A DNA stretch of 64,000 nucleotides from an uncultured bacterium (GCA_949288485.1 CASEKC010000002.1:62001-126000), one strand, 5' to 3'; numbered from the stretch's first letter, positions 35,365 through 45,461 are shown. A program made the numbers and translations. The notes: generated by a model not told the origin, from the sequence alone.

Positions 35365-38300
35365 TTAGTTGGCAATTTTATCAATTTTATCGTTAATAGA
35401 AATTATTGTTTTTTCATCAATCTTTAAAATCATTCTATCAAATGTAAAAATACCATTAACTTCATCTTCAACGTCACTTAATTGTGTATAAATAAATCCA
35501 ACCATGTCTTTTTTTAATGATTTTATTACTCTTTTCATTAATTTTTCATAAGCTTTTGATAAATGTTTACTATCTTTATACATTCGATATCCGTAAGGAT
35601 CTTTTCCATAAAAATGATCTTTTAAATATAAGGAGTATCCTCCAAATTCACTTAATAAATAAGCTCTATTTCCTCTCATTTTTATATTTTTTATAGGTAA
35701 AAAATAAACATGTTTACTTAAAAAATCGCTATTTTCATTATCATACCAACCACTGGCGGTATCGATTAATTTATTATTTCCAACAATGTTTTTAGTGTGT
35801 TTAAAGTAAATTGTTGAATCAAATTGGCCCCAACCTTCATTAAATAGGCAAATTATTATATTTGAAGGGGAAGAAGTTAATAAATTAAGGGCGTTATCTA
35901 AGTTAGATAAATATTCTTTTCTTCCTTCTTCATCTTCTCTTTTAAATTTTTTATAGTTTTTATCGATGTCTTTTTTATGAGTATTTAAAACTAAAGGTGA
36001 TTGAATTGTCCATCTATCATAAATCCTTCCACCATTTACAACATCTTGAATAGTTAAGACACCTAATTTATCGCAATAATAATAAAATAGAGGGATTTCA
36101 ACTTTAATATGTTTTCTTAAAGTATTAAAACCTAAATCTTTTATTTTCTTGATTTCATTATAATAATCATCGTATTTTTCAGGTGTTAAATTTCCTTTAA
36201 AGTAATAACCTTGATCAAGTAGTCCTTTTAAAATTATCTCTTTATCATTTAAAAAGAGCCTGTTTTTGTTATTTTTCTTTTTAATTTCAACTTTTCTAAA
36301 ACCAAGAAATGAAGTAACTTCATCGTCAAAATACTTAATTTTAACATCATATAAATATGGATCGTTTACATCCCAAAAATGATTGTTGTTAATTTTAAAT
36401 GAAAATGGTTTATTTGGTTCGACTAAAAATTCTTCATCTCCAACTTTAAGAACTGAAGTATAATCATTATTAGTTTTAATTATTCCTTTAATTTTTCCTT
36501 CATTAGCATCAGGAATAATGTTAAATGATTTTATATATTCTTTTGAAGAAACACTTTCGATATAAACAGGTTGATAGATTCCGCTTGTAGTTGTATACCA
36601 AATATTGCCTCTATTTAAAGATTGTTTTCCACGTGAAAAGTAAGAAGTATCGCTAACATCGCGAACCTTTAAAATAATATCTATTTTCCTATCTTCCTTA
36701 ATTAAAGGACGAATATCATATGAAAAAGGATTATAACCTGAATCATTTTTCATTACGAGCATTTTATTAATATATAATTCGCATGTTTGATCAACACCAA
36801 GAAAATTTATAATTACATGTTCGCCATACATTTCTAACGGTAAAATAACTTCTTTATGATAAAAAATTACATCATCTGGAAGTATATTTATCTCAACTTC
36901 ACTTAAAGGTGATTCAATAGCGTAAGGAACTAAAATCTTTTTATCATAAGAAGAAGGAAACTTATCTTCTTTTCCAATATATAAATCCCAATAACCATTA
37001 AGAGATAAATAATTATTTCTTTTAAAATATGGATTTGGATGTTCTTTTAAAGGAACAAAATTTTCATCATGTTTTTCCTTTTCAATTTTATAAGTAATTC
37101 CATTATTAACTTTACCAAAATCAGCTAATTCTTTATTTTTTCTTTCATTTTTTTCTTTCTTTAAATAAAAATAAATAGGAATAAATATAAAAACTAAAAC
37201 AATTGCAGCAACTAACCAAATTAAAGCTGGAGGTAGATTTTGAGGAGTATTGTAATCTCCAATATAAGTTCCAGTTGCAAAATTATCGACTAAAACTTGA
37301 GCAATATAAGGTCCGCTAATCATTGGAAGCATAACAACAAAAATCATTCTTACTCCCATAAATATCCCTTCATCACCATGAGGAATTTTTTCTCTTACTA
37401 TTGCATTTAATATCGAACCACCACAAATATATCCAAAAAGCATGATTGTACCAGCAATTATTGCAAAAATTAATTGACCTTCTTTTACAAAATATACTAA
37501 TAATAATCCTAAAATAGCAATAAACATAATAGGAACAAGTAATTTATTTTTCCCAAATTTATCCATTAATATTCCTGCTAAAACAGTTAAAAGAGATCCT
37601 AAAACTAAAACGACCCCAAGACAGATCATAAAATCTAGACCTTGGAAACCTAAAGAATATTGGAAATAAATCATTAAATATGGGAAAAATATTTGAGTAG
37701 CAACTCCAAAAATAAGATAAGCAATTAATATAATATACAATCCCTTATTCCTTTTTATTGTCTTAATTCTAAAACCTTCAGCAAGTGTTTTAAGATATGT
37801 TCTTGAAGCAAGATTATTTCTTTTTTCCTCTTTAGGAATGAGGAAAAAAGAAATAATTCCAATTAAAAATGCAAATCCACCAATTATAAAGAAAAATAAA
37901 TCCCAATGTCCTGAAGTAGTTAATGTATCTAACCCAATAAAAATAACAAGCATTGCAATAAGCGGAAGAATAGATAGAACTCCTTCAACTTTTCCTCTAT
38001 TTTTATCATCTACATTTTCAGTTACATAGGCATTAAAAGCCGCATCATTAGCCATACTTCCAATAAAAGTCATAATTGCATCCATAACAATTACTAAAAT
38101 AGCGGCCATAGTTGCTGCGCTTAAGCTAGGAAATAAAACATGTACATTTTCTACACTAATAAACCCAAAAGATGCCGTAGCAATACCCCAAAGAAGATAA
38201 CCTAAAGAGATAAATAATTTTCTTTTGCCTACTTTATCAGATAAAGCACCCATAAAAATGGTAGTTAAACAGGCAACAATTGCGCTGATTGCAACAGTTA

Positions 38301-38472
38301 AAGTAATCATTAAGGAATAATTTGGATCCCCAAATGAAAATATAAATTTATTTAAATACATATTTTCAACATTCCAAGCTAGTTGACCAGCAAATCCAAT
38401 TAAAATAAATAAAATCCATTGTCTAGCACTAACTTTTTTACTAACTTTTGCTTCTTTTTGAAGATTTTCCAT
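35365..38472 (-). CDS. Fusion of MFS sugar transporter and GH2 glycoside hydrolase
   Basis: A single 1035-residue open frame with two parts. Residues ~15-437 are a 12-TM major facilitator protein of the SLC45/sugar type, with motif A GALSDKVGKRK at 75-85. After a ~35-residue charged linker, residues ~475-1035 form a GH2 enzyme (beta-galactosidase/glucuronidase clan): sugar-binding domain from KEHPNPYFKRNNYLSLNGYW, immunoglobulin-like domain, then TIM barrel. The acid/base is E879 in FNEGW and the nucleophile E942 in SEFGG. Both MFS ends are cytoplasmic, so the hydrolase faces the cytosol and would cleave sugar as it enters. No frameshift was seen. The exact glycoside is unknown. Confidence 0.9.
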   Translation of the reverse strand: MENLQKEAKVSKKVSARQWILFILIGFAGQLAWNVENMYLNKFIFSFGDPNYSLMITLTVAISAIVACLTTIFMGALSDKVGKRKLFISLGYLLWGIATASFGFISVENVHVLFPSLSAATMAAILVIVMDAIMTFIGSMANDAAFNAYVTENVDDKNRGKVEGVLSILPLIAMLVIFIGLDTLTTSGHWDLFFFIIGGFAFLIGIISFFLIPKEEKRNNLASRTYLKTLAEGFRIKTIKRNKGLYIILIAYLIFGVATQIFFPYLMIYFQYSLGFQGLDFMICLGVVLVLGSLLTVLAGILMDKFGKNKLLVPIMFIAILGLLLVYFVKEGQLIFAIIAGTIMLFGYICGGSILNAIVREKIPHGDEGIFMGVRMIFVVMLPMISGPYIAQVLVDNFATGTYIGDYNTPQNLPPALIWLVAAIVLVFIFIPIYFYLKKEKNERKNKELADFGKVNNGITYKIEKEKHDENFVPLKEHPNPYFKRNNYLSLNGYWDLYIGKEDKFPSSYDKKILVPYAIESPLSEVEINILPDDVIFYHKEVILPLEMYGEHVIINFLGVDQTCELYINKMLVMKNDSGYNPFSYDIRPLIKEDRKIDIILKVRDVSDTSYFSRGKQSLNRGNIWYTTTSGIYQPVYIESVSSKEYIKSFNIIPDANEGKIKGIIKTNNDYTSVLKVGDEEFLVEPNKPFSFKINNNHFWDVNDPYLYDVKIKYFDDEVTSFLGFRKVEIKKKNNKNRLFLNDKEIILKGLLDQGYYFKGNLTPEKYDDYYNEIKKIKDLGFNTLRKHIKVEIPLFYYYCDKLGVLTIQDVVNGGRIYDRWTIQSPLVLNTHKKDIDKNYKKFKREDEEGRKEYLSNLDNALNLLTSSPSNIIICLFNEGWGQFDSTIYFKHTKNIVGNNKLIDTASGWYDNENSDFLSKHVYFLPIKNIKMRGNRAYLLSEFGGYSLYLKDHFYGKDPYGYRMYKDSKHLSKAYEKLMKRVIKSLKKDMVGFIYTQLSDVEDEVNGIFTFDRMILKIDEKTIISINDKIDKIAN

Positions 38473-38508
38473 AGATTATACCTTCCATTTTTTATTTATA
38501 TTAAGAAA

Positions 38509-40017
38509 TTATCCTAAAATTTCATTAATTACTTTATTAACAACATTTAAAACCTCTGAAGGAATAAGTGAAAATTCATTAACTCTTTCATGAAGTTTTA
38601 AAATATCAGCACTTCTACCTAAAATATAACTTCCTAAAGTTATTTTTCTAAGTAAATCTTCTTTTTTATTATTTAAAGAAATACTTCCAGCGATTAATCC
38701 ACTTAAAAGATCACCACTTCCACCTTTAGCAAGCCCACTATTTCCATTTGTATTTAAATAAGCATCATTTTTATAAACTATTAAAGTAGAATTATCTTTT
38801 AAAACTAAATAAACGTTATAAAGATAAGAAAATTCTTTACTAAATTTAACTCTTGTTTCTTTTATTTCATCAACACTTCTTTTTGATAAACGAGAAAATT
38901 CTTTAATATGAGGAGTTAAAATTACGTTACATTCTCTTTTTTCTTTTAAAATATCTACTCCATATTTAGCTAAAGAATTTAACCCGTCAGCGTCAATTAT
39001 TAAATTATTTTTATAATTTTTAAGTAAATACTTAATAATTTTATATACGTCTTTACTTACTCCAATCCCCATTCCAATAGTAATAACTTTACTATTAAGC
39101 ATAGTATCTAATTCTTTTTTATTAAATTTTATTCTTCCATCTTTTCGATCTTTTAAAGGATGATAAATTATTTCTGGCGTTAAAGATGAATATAAAAATT
39201 TTAATGATCTAGGGAAAGCGAGTTCACTATAACCAACACCAAGTTTTAAAGAAATATATGCTTTATAAGCTAAAATTAAAGCTCCAGGTGTTTTTTCCAT
39301 TCCTCCTAAAAGAGTAACTTTTCCATATGTTCCTTTATTTGAATTTTCTTTTCGATTTATAAATAAATCTTTAAAATCTTCTTTATCAAGTCTTTTTATA
39401 TAATCTTTTTTAGGTAAAGTTATTCCTATATCAAGTTTTATAGTCAATTTATTATAATCTTTTCCATCATTTAAAAAGTGACCAAGTTTATATTCACCTA
39501 AAGCTAAAGTAATATCACTTTTTATTGCCTCATTTAATTTTTTTCCATTAGAAGCAGAGATTCCACTAGCAATATCAACACTAATTACTTTATATTTTTC
39601 ACTCTCATTAATCTTTTTAATAACTGATAAATAAGGTTCTTCGATATTTTTATTTAATCCATATCCAAAGATAGAATCGATAACTATCGTATTTTTATTA
39701 ATATTTAATTCATTTATCGTTTCTTTTAAATATTTATTTTTATTTTGAGTAGCTTCTTCACTCCTAGCTTTACTTACTTCATAAACATCTACTTTATAAC
39801 CATTTTCTAATAAATAACGAGCAAGAACAAAGCCATCTCCTCCATTATTCCCGCTTCCAGTAACTATTAGATAATAAAACCCTTTAGAAAAATTAGTCTT
39901 AATAAATTCAAAAATTGAGCGACCAGCTCTTTCCATTAATTCTAAAGATGAATAATAAGAAACAATTGTATATTGATCAGCTTCTTTCATCTCTTTACTT
40001 GATAAAATAAATTCCAT
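38509..40017 (-). CDS. nnrD: Bifunctional NAD(P)H-hydrate epimerase and dehydratase
   Basis: A 502-residue YjeF-type repair enzyme for damaged NAD(P)H. The N domain (residues ~1-210) is the epimerase with VTGSGNNGGDGFVLARYL and the DSIFGYGL motif; the C domain (~220-500) is the ADP/ATP-dependent dehydratase with YGKVTLLGG, LIIDADGLNSLA, LTPHIKEFSRL and GNSGLAKGGSGDLLSGL. The domain order is standard. It lies 36 bases downstream of the transporter-glycosidase gene and divergent from asnA. Confidence 0.94.
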   Translation of the reverse strand: MEFILSSKEMKEADQYTIVSYYSSLELMERAGRSIFEFIKTNFSKGFYYLIVTGSGNNGGDGFVLARYLLENGYKVDVYEVSKARSEEATQNKNKYLKETINELNINKNTIVIDSIFGYGLNKNIEEPYLSVIKKINESEKYKVISVDIASGISASNGKKLNEAIKSDITLALGEYKLGHFLNDGKDYNKLTIKLDIGITLPKKDYIKRLDKEDFKDLFINRKENSNKGTYGKVTLLGGMEKTPGALILAYKAYISLKLGVGYSELAFPRSLKFLYSSLTPEIIYHPLKDRKDGRIKFNKKELDTMLNSKVITIGMGIGVSKDVYKIIKYLLKNYKNNLIIDADGLNSLAKYGVDILKEKRECNVILTPHIKEFSRLSKRSVDEIKETRVKFSKEFSYLYNVYLVLKDNSTLIVYKNDAYLNTNGNSGLAKGGSGDLLSGLIAGSISLNNKKEDLLRKITLGSYILGRSADILKLHERVNEFSLIPSEVLNVVNKVINEILG

Positions 40018-40102
40018 ACATTAATAATTATAAAATAATTATTATAAGAATAAAGAATTTATCTATATAAAAAGATGAAAGTAATGTAAAATTATTCTTG
40101 TT

Positions 40103-40132
40103 TGTTTATTTTATTTCTAAATAAAATAAACA
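40103..40132. promoter_or_regulatory. 30-bp inverted repeat upstream of asnA, operator-like
   Basis: TGTTTATTTTATTT-CT-AAATAAAATAAACA: perfect 14-base arms with a two-base centre. It lies 24 bases before the asnA ATG, overlapping the likely promoter (TTGTTT and TAAAAT boxes). No T-run follows in a way that suits a terminator. Confidence 0.55.
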
Positions 40133-40155
40133 TTTAGAATAAAAAGGGAAAGAAT

Positions 40156-41157
40156 ATGGAAGTAAAAGATTATAGTTCAATTTTAAGTGAATTAGATACT
40201 GAAATTGCAATTAAATATATAAAAGATAATTTTGAAAACGAACTTGCTAAAAAATTAGATTTAATTAGAGTTAGTGCTCCTTTATTTACATATAGTGATA
40301 GTGGAATTAACGATGATTTAAATGGTATTGAAAGACCAGTTAGTTTTGATATAAAGTCAATTCCTAATAAAGAAGCAGTTGTTGTTCATTCTCTTGCTAA
40401 ATGGAAAAGACTTGCTTTAGCTAGATATAATATCCCTCTTAATAAAGGTATATATACCGATATGAATGCTATTAGAAGAGATGAAACAATGGATAATATT
40501 CATTCGATTTATGTTGATCAGTGGGATTGGGAAAAAGTTATATCTAAAGAAGATAGAACTTTAAAATATTTAAAGAAAACAGTAAGAGATATTTATAATG
40601 TTATTAAAAAAATTAATGAAAAAACTATTAAAAAATATCCTTCTTTAATTAATTATTTCCCTAAAAATATTGAATTTGTAACATCTAAAAAATTATTAAA
40701 GTTATATCCTACTTTATCGAGTAAAGAAAGAGAATTAGAATATGCAAAAACCCATAACCATGCTATTTTTGTTATTGGTATAGGAAATAAATTAAATAAT
40801 AAAAAACCACATGATTTAAGAGCACCTGATTATGATGATTGGTCACTTAATGGCGATATTATTCTTTATTATCCTCCTTTAAATGATGTAGTCGAACTTT
40901 CAAGTATGGGAATAAGAGTTGATAAAGAAACTTTATTAAAACAACTTGCAATCTCAAATTCATTAGATAGAGTTAATTTATTTTGGCATAAACTTCTTTT
41001 AAAAGATAAACTTCCTTTATCAATTGGTGGAGGAATTGGTCAATCAAGAATGTGCTTAGTAATGTTAAATAAAGTACATATTGGTGAAGTTGAAGCATCT
41101 ATTTGGGATGATAATACTATTAGATTCTGTAAAGAAAATAATATTCACCTATTATAA
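40156..41157 (+). CDS. asnA: Aspartate-ammonia ligase (asparagine synthetase A)
   Basis: A 333-residue ammonia-dependent asparagine synthetase, related to class II aminoacyl-tRNA synthetases. Signatures are GIERPVSFDIK near residue 57, SLAKWKRLALARY near 80, the DQWDWE motif near 118, and SIGGGIGQSRMCLVML near 294. Length is standard. Monocistronic with SD AAAGGGAAAG and a terminator at 41156-41185. A large palindrome overlaps its promoter. Confidence 0.97.
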   Translation: MEVKDYSSILSELDTEIAIKYIKDNFENELAKKLDLIRVSAPLFTYSDSGINDDLNGIERPVSFDIKSIPNKEAVVVHSLAKWKRLALARYNIPLNKGIYTDMNAIRRDETMDNIHSIYVDQWDWEKVISKEDRTLKYLKKTVRDIYNVIKKINEKTIKKYPSLINYFPKNIEFVTSKKLLKLYPTLSSKERELEYAKTHNHAIFVIGIGNKLNNKKPHDLRAPDYDDWSLNGDIILYYPPLNDVVELSSMGIRVDKETLLKQLAISNSLDRVNLFWHKLLLKDKLPLSIGGGIGQSRMCLVMLNKVHIGEVEASIWDDNTIRFCKENNIHLL

Positions 41158-41185
41158 AAAGTGAGGATTTATTCCTCACTTTTTA
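41156..41185 (+). terminator. Intrinsic terminator after asnA
   Basis: A 12-bp stem AAAAAGTGAGGA/TCCTCACTTTTT. It may also serve the convergent nfnB. Confidence 0.9.
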
Positions 41186-41209
41186 TTATTTTAATCTAAA
41201 ATTATTATA

Positions 41210-42622
41210 TTATTTAGCACTTAATTCTTCATCGATTGCTTTAGCTGCAGCTTTACCTGCTCCCATAGCAAGAATAACTGTTGCTGCACCAGTAACAGCA
41301 TCTCCACCTGCATAAACATGTGGACGTGAAGTTAAGCCGTTTTCATTTTTAGTAACAATACATCCATGAGGATTTGTTTCAAGTCCTTCAGTTGTATGTT
41401 TAATTAATGGGTTTGGAGATGTACCAATTGAAATAATAACACAATCAACATCTAATTCTTTATATTCGCCAGTTCCAACAGGTCTTCTTCTACCGCTAGC
41501 ATCTGGTTCTCCAAGTTTCATAACTTCAACTTTCATTCCTTTAACTAATCCATTTTCATCACCATGGATTTCAACTGGATTCATTAAAAGTGTTGAGAAG
41601 TCAATTCCTTCTTCCATAGCATGGTGGACTTCTTCTTTTCTAGCTGGAAGTTCTTCCATACTTCTTCTATAAACAACATAAACGTGTTCAGCGCCAAGTC
41701 TTAAAGCACATCTAGCTGCATCCATTGCAACGTTTCCTCCACCAACAACTGCAACTCTTTTTGCACGTTCAATTGGAGTATTGGAATCTGGTAAATATGC
41801 TTTCATTAAATTTGTTCTTGTTAAGAATTCATTAGCACTATAAACACCATTTAAGTTTTCACCAGGTATTTTTAAGAAGTTAGGTAAACCAGCACCACTA
41901 CCAATGAAAATAGCTTCAAAACCATATTCTTTTTGGAGTTCATCGATAGTAATAACTCTACCTATAACCATATTGGTTTCAACTTTAACACCGAGTTTCT
42001 TTAATCCATCAACTTCTTTTTGAACGATAGCTTTTGGTAATCTGAATTCTGGAATACCATAAACTAAAACACCACCTGCGGAATGTAAAGCTTCAAAAAC
42101 AGTAACATCATAACCTTTTTTAGCTAAATCACCAGCACAAGTTAAACCAGATGGGCCTGATCCAATAACAGCAACTTTATGACCATTTTTAACAATATTT
42201 GTTGGTTTATCTTCAGCATGAGCATTATGATAATCAGCAACAAATCTTTCAAGTCTGCCAATAGCAACAGGTTCACTTCCTGGCGCGATACCTCTTGTAC
42301 ATTTCATTTCACATTGTGTTTCTTGAGGACAAACTCTACCACAAACTGCTGGTAAAGAGCTTGATTCTGAAATAATTTCATATGCTTTTTCAAAATTTCC
42401 TAAAGCAACTTCATGAATGAAATCTGGGATATTAATGTTAACAGGACAATGTGCAACACATGGTTTATTTGGACATCCAATACATCTTTTTGCTTCATCA
42501 ATAGCCATTTCAGCTGTATAACCTTGGGCGACTTCTTCAAAGTTATGAGCTCTTACTAATGGATCTTGTGAAGGCATTGGGTTTTTATCTTTTCTTGGAT
42601 TCATTTTGTATTCTTTATACAT
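41210..42622 (-). CDS. nfnB: NfnB-type NADPH-binding flavoprotein (GltA-like)
   Basis: A 470-residue protein often named glutamate synthase small subunit. It has a Fe-S region with CIGCPNKPCVAHCP near residue 48 and CGRVCPQETQCEMKC near 94, then FAD site IGSGPSGLTCAGDLAK near 154 and NADPH site VAVVGGGNVAMDAAR near 288. No glutamate synthase large subunit is in the window. Its partner two bases upstream is an NfnA-like protein, so the pair most likely forms the electron-bifurcating NADH-dependent ferredoxin:NADP+ oxidoreductase. This assignment relies on family knowledge and context. Confidence 0.88.
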   Translation of the reverse strand: MYKEYKMNPRKDKNPMPSQDPLVRAHNFEEVAQGYTAEMAIDEAKRCIGCPNKPCVAHCPVNINIPDFIHEVALGNFEKAYEIISESSSLPAVCGRVCPQETQCEMKCTRGIAPGSEPVAIGRLERFVADYHNAHAEDKPTNIVKNGHKVAVIGSGPSGLTCAGDLAKKGYDVTVFEALHSAGGVLVYGIPEFRLPKAIVQKEVDGLKKLGVKVETNMVIGRVITIDELQKEYGFEAIFIGSGAGLPNFLKIPGENLNGVYSANEFLTRTNLMKAYLPDSNTPIERAKRVAVVGGGNVAMDAARCALRLGAEHVYVVYRRSMEELPARKEEVHHAMEEGIDFSTLLMNPVEIHGDENGLVKGMKVEVMKLGEPDASGRRRPVGTGEYKELDVDCVIISIGTSPNPLIKHTTEGLETNPHGCIVTKNENGLTSRPHVYAGGDAVTGAATVILAMGAGKAAAKAIDEELSAK

Positions 42623-42624
42623 AA

Positions 42625-43467
42625 CTACTTACCTTCCTTATTAAGTAAATTACATGCATCATCATAAGCCTTCTTTTCGAATGCTTTATAGAATCTGCCT
42701 CTATTCATTGCTTCATCAAAGTCAACTTCATAGGCATCAAAATCTGGTCCATCGACACAAGCAAATTTCGTTTCGCCACCAACTGTTAAGCGGCAGCAAC
42801 CACACATACCTGTTCCATCAATCATAATTGGGTTCATTGAACAAACACATTCTGGAACATTATATTTTCTACAAACTTCTGTAACAAATTTCATCATGAT
42901 AACAGGACCAATGGTAATAACTTTATCAAATTTTTCACCATTTTTTAATAATTCTTCTAATGGTCCAGTAACGACTCCTTTTGTTCCATAAGTTCCATCA
43001 TCAGAACATGGAATGAATTTTGTTGAATTAGCTTCGAATTCATCAGCTAAAATAACTAAATCTTTTGTTCTAAATCCAGCAATTGAAGTGACATCTTTTC
43101 CAGCATCATGGAAAGCTTTAGCAATAGGATAAGCAATAGCACATCCTAATCCACCGCCGACAACACAAACTTTTTCACCAGTAATTTCAGTAGGTCTTCC
43201 TAAAGGACCAACGAAATCGTGTAAACAATCTCCTTCATTAAGTTGATTGAGTTTAAATGTTGAAGCACCAACAATTTGGAAAATAACAGTGACAGTACCT
43301 TTTTCTTTGTCAAATCCTCCAACAGTAAGAGGAATTCTTTCTGCATTTTCATCACCTCTTAAAATAACGAATTGACCTGGTTTTGCTTTTTTTGCAATCT
43401 CAGGAGCTTCGATTTCAAATAAGGTTTCTGTTGGATTAAAAACATGTTTTCTAACAATTTTGTACAT
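42625..43467 (-). CDS. nfnA: NfnA-type ferredoxin:NADP oxidoreductase subunit
   Basis: A 280-residue FAD/NAD-binding protein (also labelled sulfide dehydrogenase or dihydroorotate dehydrogenase electron-transfer-like). The FAD site includes GRPTEITGEK and RIPLTVGGFD, the NAD site VCVVGGGLGCAIAYPIA near residue 105, and a C-terminal [2Fe-2S] region MNPIMIDGTGMCGCCRLTV near 217 with CVDGP. Together with NfnB it couples reduced ferredoxin and NADH oxidation to NADP+ reduction. In this window it would draw on ferredoxin reduced by PFOR. Confidence 0.88.
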   Translation of the reverse strand: MYKIVRKHVFNPTETLFEIEAPEIAKKAKPGQFVILRGDENAERIPLTVGGFDKEKGTVTVIFQIVGASTFKLNQLNEGDCLHDFVGPLGRPTEITGEKVCVVGGGLGCAIAYPIAKAFHDAGKDVTSIAGFRTKDLVILADEFEANSTKFIPCSDDGTYGTKGVVTGPLEELLKNGEKFDKVITIGPVIMMKFVTEVCRKYNVPECVCSMNPIMIDGTGMCGCCRLTVGGETKFACVDGPDFDAYEVDFDEAMNRGRFYKAFEKKAYDDACNLLNKEGK

Positions 43468-43511
43468 AATTTCTCTCCTAAAAATGACTTCTAAATTATA
43501 TAAAAATATAT

Positions 43512-43550
43512 AAAAAAAGTTAAGGACTCATTAAGAAAATTCTTAACTTT
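43512..43550 (-). terminator. Intrinsic terminator after the hemolysin III gene
   Basis: Stem AAAGTTAAG/CTTAACTTT with an imperfect middle, then a T-run on the minus strand. It separates hlyIII from nfnA. Between 43551 and 43694 only AT-rich sequence is seen. Confidence 0.6.
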
Positions 43551-43694
43551 CATTTAGTAATTAAATTAAGAAATAAAATAAAAATTATATTTATGTTCAT
43601 TACTTTTTTATAACAAAATTAAATGTTTTTAAAATTTTATTTTTTAATAAATAATCAATAATAGAGGGAAATATATAAAGATATTTATACTTAT

Positions 43695-44417
43695 TTATAA
43701 AACATATAAATATATTGATAAACCTTGTAAAATTACTCCAAAAAGAACAAAAAAATGAAATACAGTATGCCACCAAACACTTCTTTTTGCACCTAATCCA
43801 TATAATATTGCCCCAATACTAAAAGATATTCCTCCAAAAAGAAGTAACATAAAACCATTAAAATCTAATAAAGTATATATTTCATTAACAAAAAGAAGTA
43901 TACTCCATCCACCAACTATATACATAACCATTGAAAATGCTGCATATTTTTTAATATTTATTGAATTAAAAACTATTCCTAAAATACATAAAATCCAAAC
44001 TATAGCAAATAATACCCATCCGGCAAAATTAGTGTTTGGAATTCCATAAATACTAGCTTCTCTTAAAGTAATTAAACAATAAGGAGTATATGTTCCAGCA
44101 ACAAGTAAAAATATAAAAGAATGATCTAATACTCTAAATACTCTTTTACCATTATTCTTTTTTAAGGCATGATAAATGCATGACATAGTCATGCATGTTA
44201 TTATGCCTAAAAAATAAATAGGAATAGTAATATTGGCATATATTTTATCTACTAATGAATCTAAATGAAGTGAATTAGGAATAAATACTCCATTTATTTT
44301 TAACATACATAATATAAAAATAATAATTCCAAAAACACTACCTGCTCCATGGGTAATTGAATTAAAAAGTTCATGTCTTAATTTATAATTTGGTAATTCA
44401 ATATCTCTAACACTCAT
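43695..44417 (-). CDS. Hemolysin III family (YqfA/PAQR-like) membrane protein
   Basis: A 240-residue seven-helix membrane protein. The family motifs are present: LRHELFNSITHGAGSVFG near the N terminus, MSCIYHALKKN near residue 85 with the conserved Ser and His, LDHSFIFLLVAGTYTP near 107, and WWHTVFHFFVLFG at the end. The conserved His and Asp form a metal site in PAQR receptors. The bacterial role is unsettled despite the haemolysin name. Confidence 0.9.
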   Translation of the reverse strand: MSVRDIELPNYKLRHELFNSITHGAGSVFGIIIFILCMLKINGVFIPNSLHLDSLVDKIYANITIPIYFLGIITCMTMSCIYHALKKNNGKRVFRVLDHSFIFLLVAGTYTPYCLITLREASIYGIPNTNFAGWVLFAIVWILCILGIVFNSINIKKYAAFSMVMYIVGGWSILLFVNEIYTLLDFNGFMLLLFGGISFSIGAILYGLGAKRSVWWHTVFHFFVLFGVILQGLSIYLYVL

Positions 44418-44615
44418 AATAAAACGACCTCATCTAGTATTGATTACTATTATATAAGATAATTATTACAAGTAAAAGTTATTTATTATAAATTTTAAGA
44501 CATATTCAAAAAAAAGTATAGAAAAACCATATTTTCTTTTTGAAAACTTTTAATTTTAATATGAAATTTAAAAACAGAATAATAGATTTAAAAAAGTTAT
44601 TAAAAATCAACAAAA

Positions 44616-45110
44616 CTAATCTTCTATAGAAATTGATAAAACATTATTATTCTCATTAATTTTATAAATATTGTTATAAATTAAATATCCACTTGGTTTT
44701 TTGTTTTCATATAAATAAATGTCTTCGATTTCGAAAACAAGTTTATCTATTAAACTAAAACCAGCTTCAACATCTAACTCATGAACTATAAAACTACATA
44801 TATCATCAATTTTATTTTTATAAGGATAGCAATTAAATTGATATGGTCCTTCAAATTTGCTTACCAAGAAAGTTCTATCAAAATAAAAATAATGATCTTC
44901 TTTATTTTCATTTCCACTTACAAATAGAAGATAACCTAAATCAACTCCTCTTATTTCATCAATTATTTTTATAGAGCCTAATAAAGATCCTTCTACATCG
45001 CTTTTTAAAAAATCATCCAAAACAAGATATTCTAAATTTCTTCTTATACAAGATGTAATTAAACTAAAACTAAGAAATCCTAAACCAATAACTTTAATAA
45101 TTTTTTTCAT
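44616..45110 (-). CDS. Small lipoprotein of unknown function
   Basis: A 164-residue predicted lipoprotein: positively charged N terminus, hydrophobic segment, lipobox LITSC with C21. The mature part is acidic with no recognised domain. It follows a 98-residue membrane protein gene by 11 bases, probably in one transcript. The 198-base gap downstream to 44417 holds no gene; only a weak hairpin was seen. Confidence 0.6.
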   Translation of the reverse strand: MKKIIKVIGLGFLSFSLITSCIRRNLEYLVLDDFLKSDVEGSLLGSIKIIDEIRGVDLGYLLFVSGNENKEDHYFYFDRTFLVSKFEGPYQFNCYPYKNKIDDICSFIVHELDVEAGFSLIDKLVFEIEDIYLYENKKPSGYLIYNNIYKINENNNVLSISIED

Positions 45111-45121
45111 AAATTTTACCT

Positions 45122-45418
45122 TTAAAACATATAAATTAATGCGTACATAAAAGAAATTAATCCAAAAATCATTAAAAATGTATCAATTATATGTAATCCA
45201 ATTTTATAAACTTTATCTTTTGGAACTTCACTTAAATGTTCAAAAATTAAAGATAAAATACTAAAAACTAAAGGAATGGAGCAAATAAATAAAATTATTC
45301 CTTTATAAACTATTCTAATGTCAAATAAAAATAAGAACAATGAAATTATAAGTATAATTAGACTTAATGTTCTAAAAATAAGCGATAATATTGAATATTT
45401 ATGATCAAATGTATACAT
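45122..45418 (-). CDS. Small three-helix membrane protein
   Basis: A 98-residue protein with hydrophobic segments near residues 10-30, 33-57 and 75-97, joined by a short charged loop (HLSEVPKDKVYKIG). No family recognised. It lies upstream of the small lipoprotein gene and may act with it at the membrane; this is inference. Confidence 0.55.
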   Translation of the reverse strand: MYTFDHKYSILSLIFRTLSLIILIISLFLFLFDIRIVYKGIILFICSIPLVFSILSLIFEHLSEVPKDKVYKIGLHIIDTFLMIFGLISFMYALIYMF

Positions 45419-45461
45419 AATTTTATTTCTCCAAAACTATTAAAAATATTTTATTAATAGA

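Noticed and set aside
41210-43467. Glutamate synthase
   Set aside because: No large subunit is present, and the pairing with an NfnA-like protein fits NfnAB better, though the name is often used in automatic annotation.
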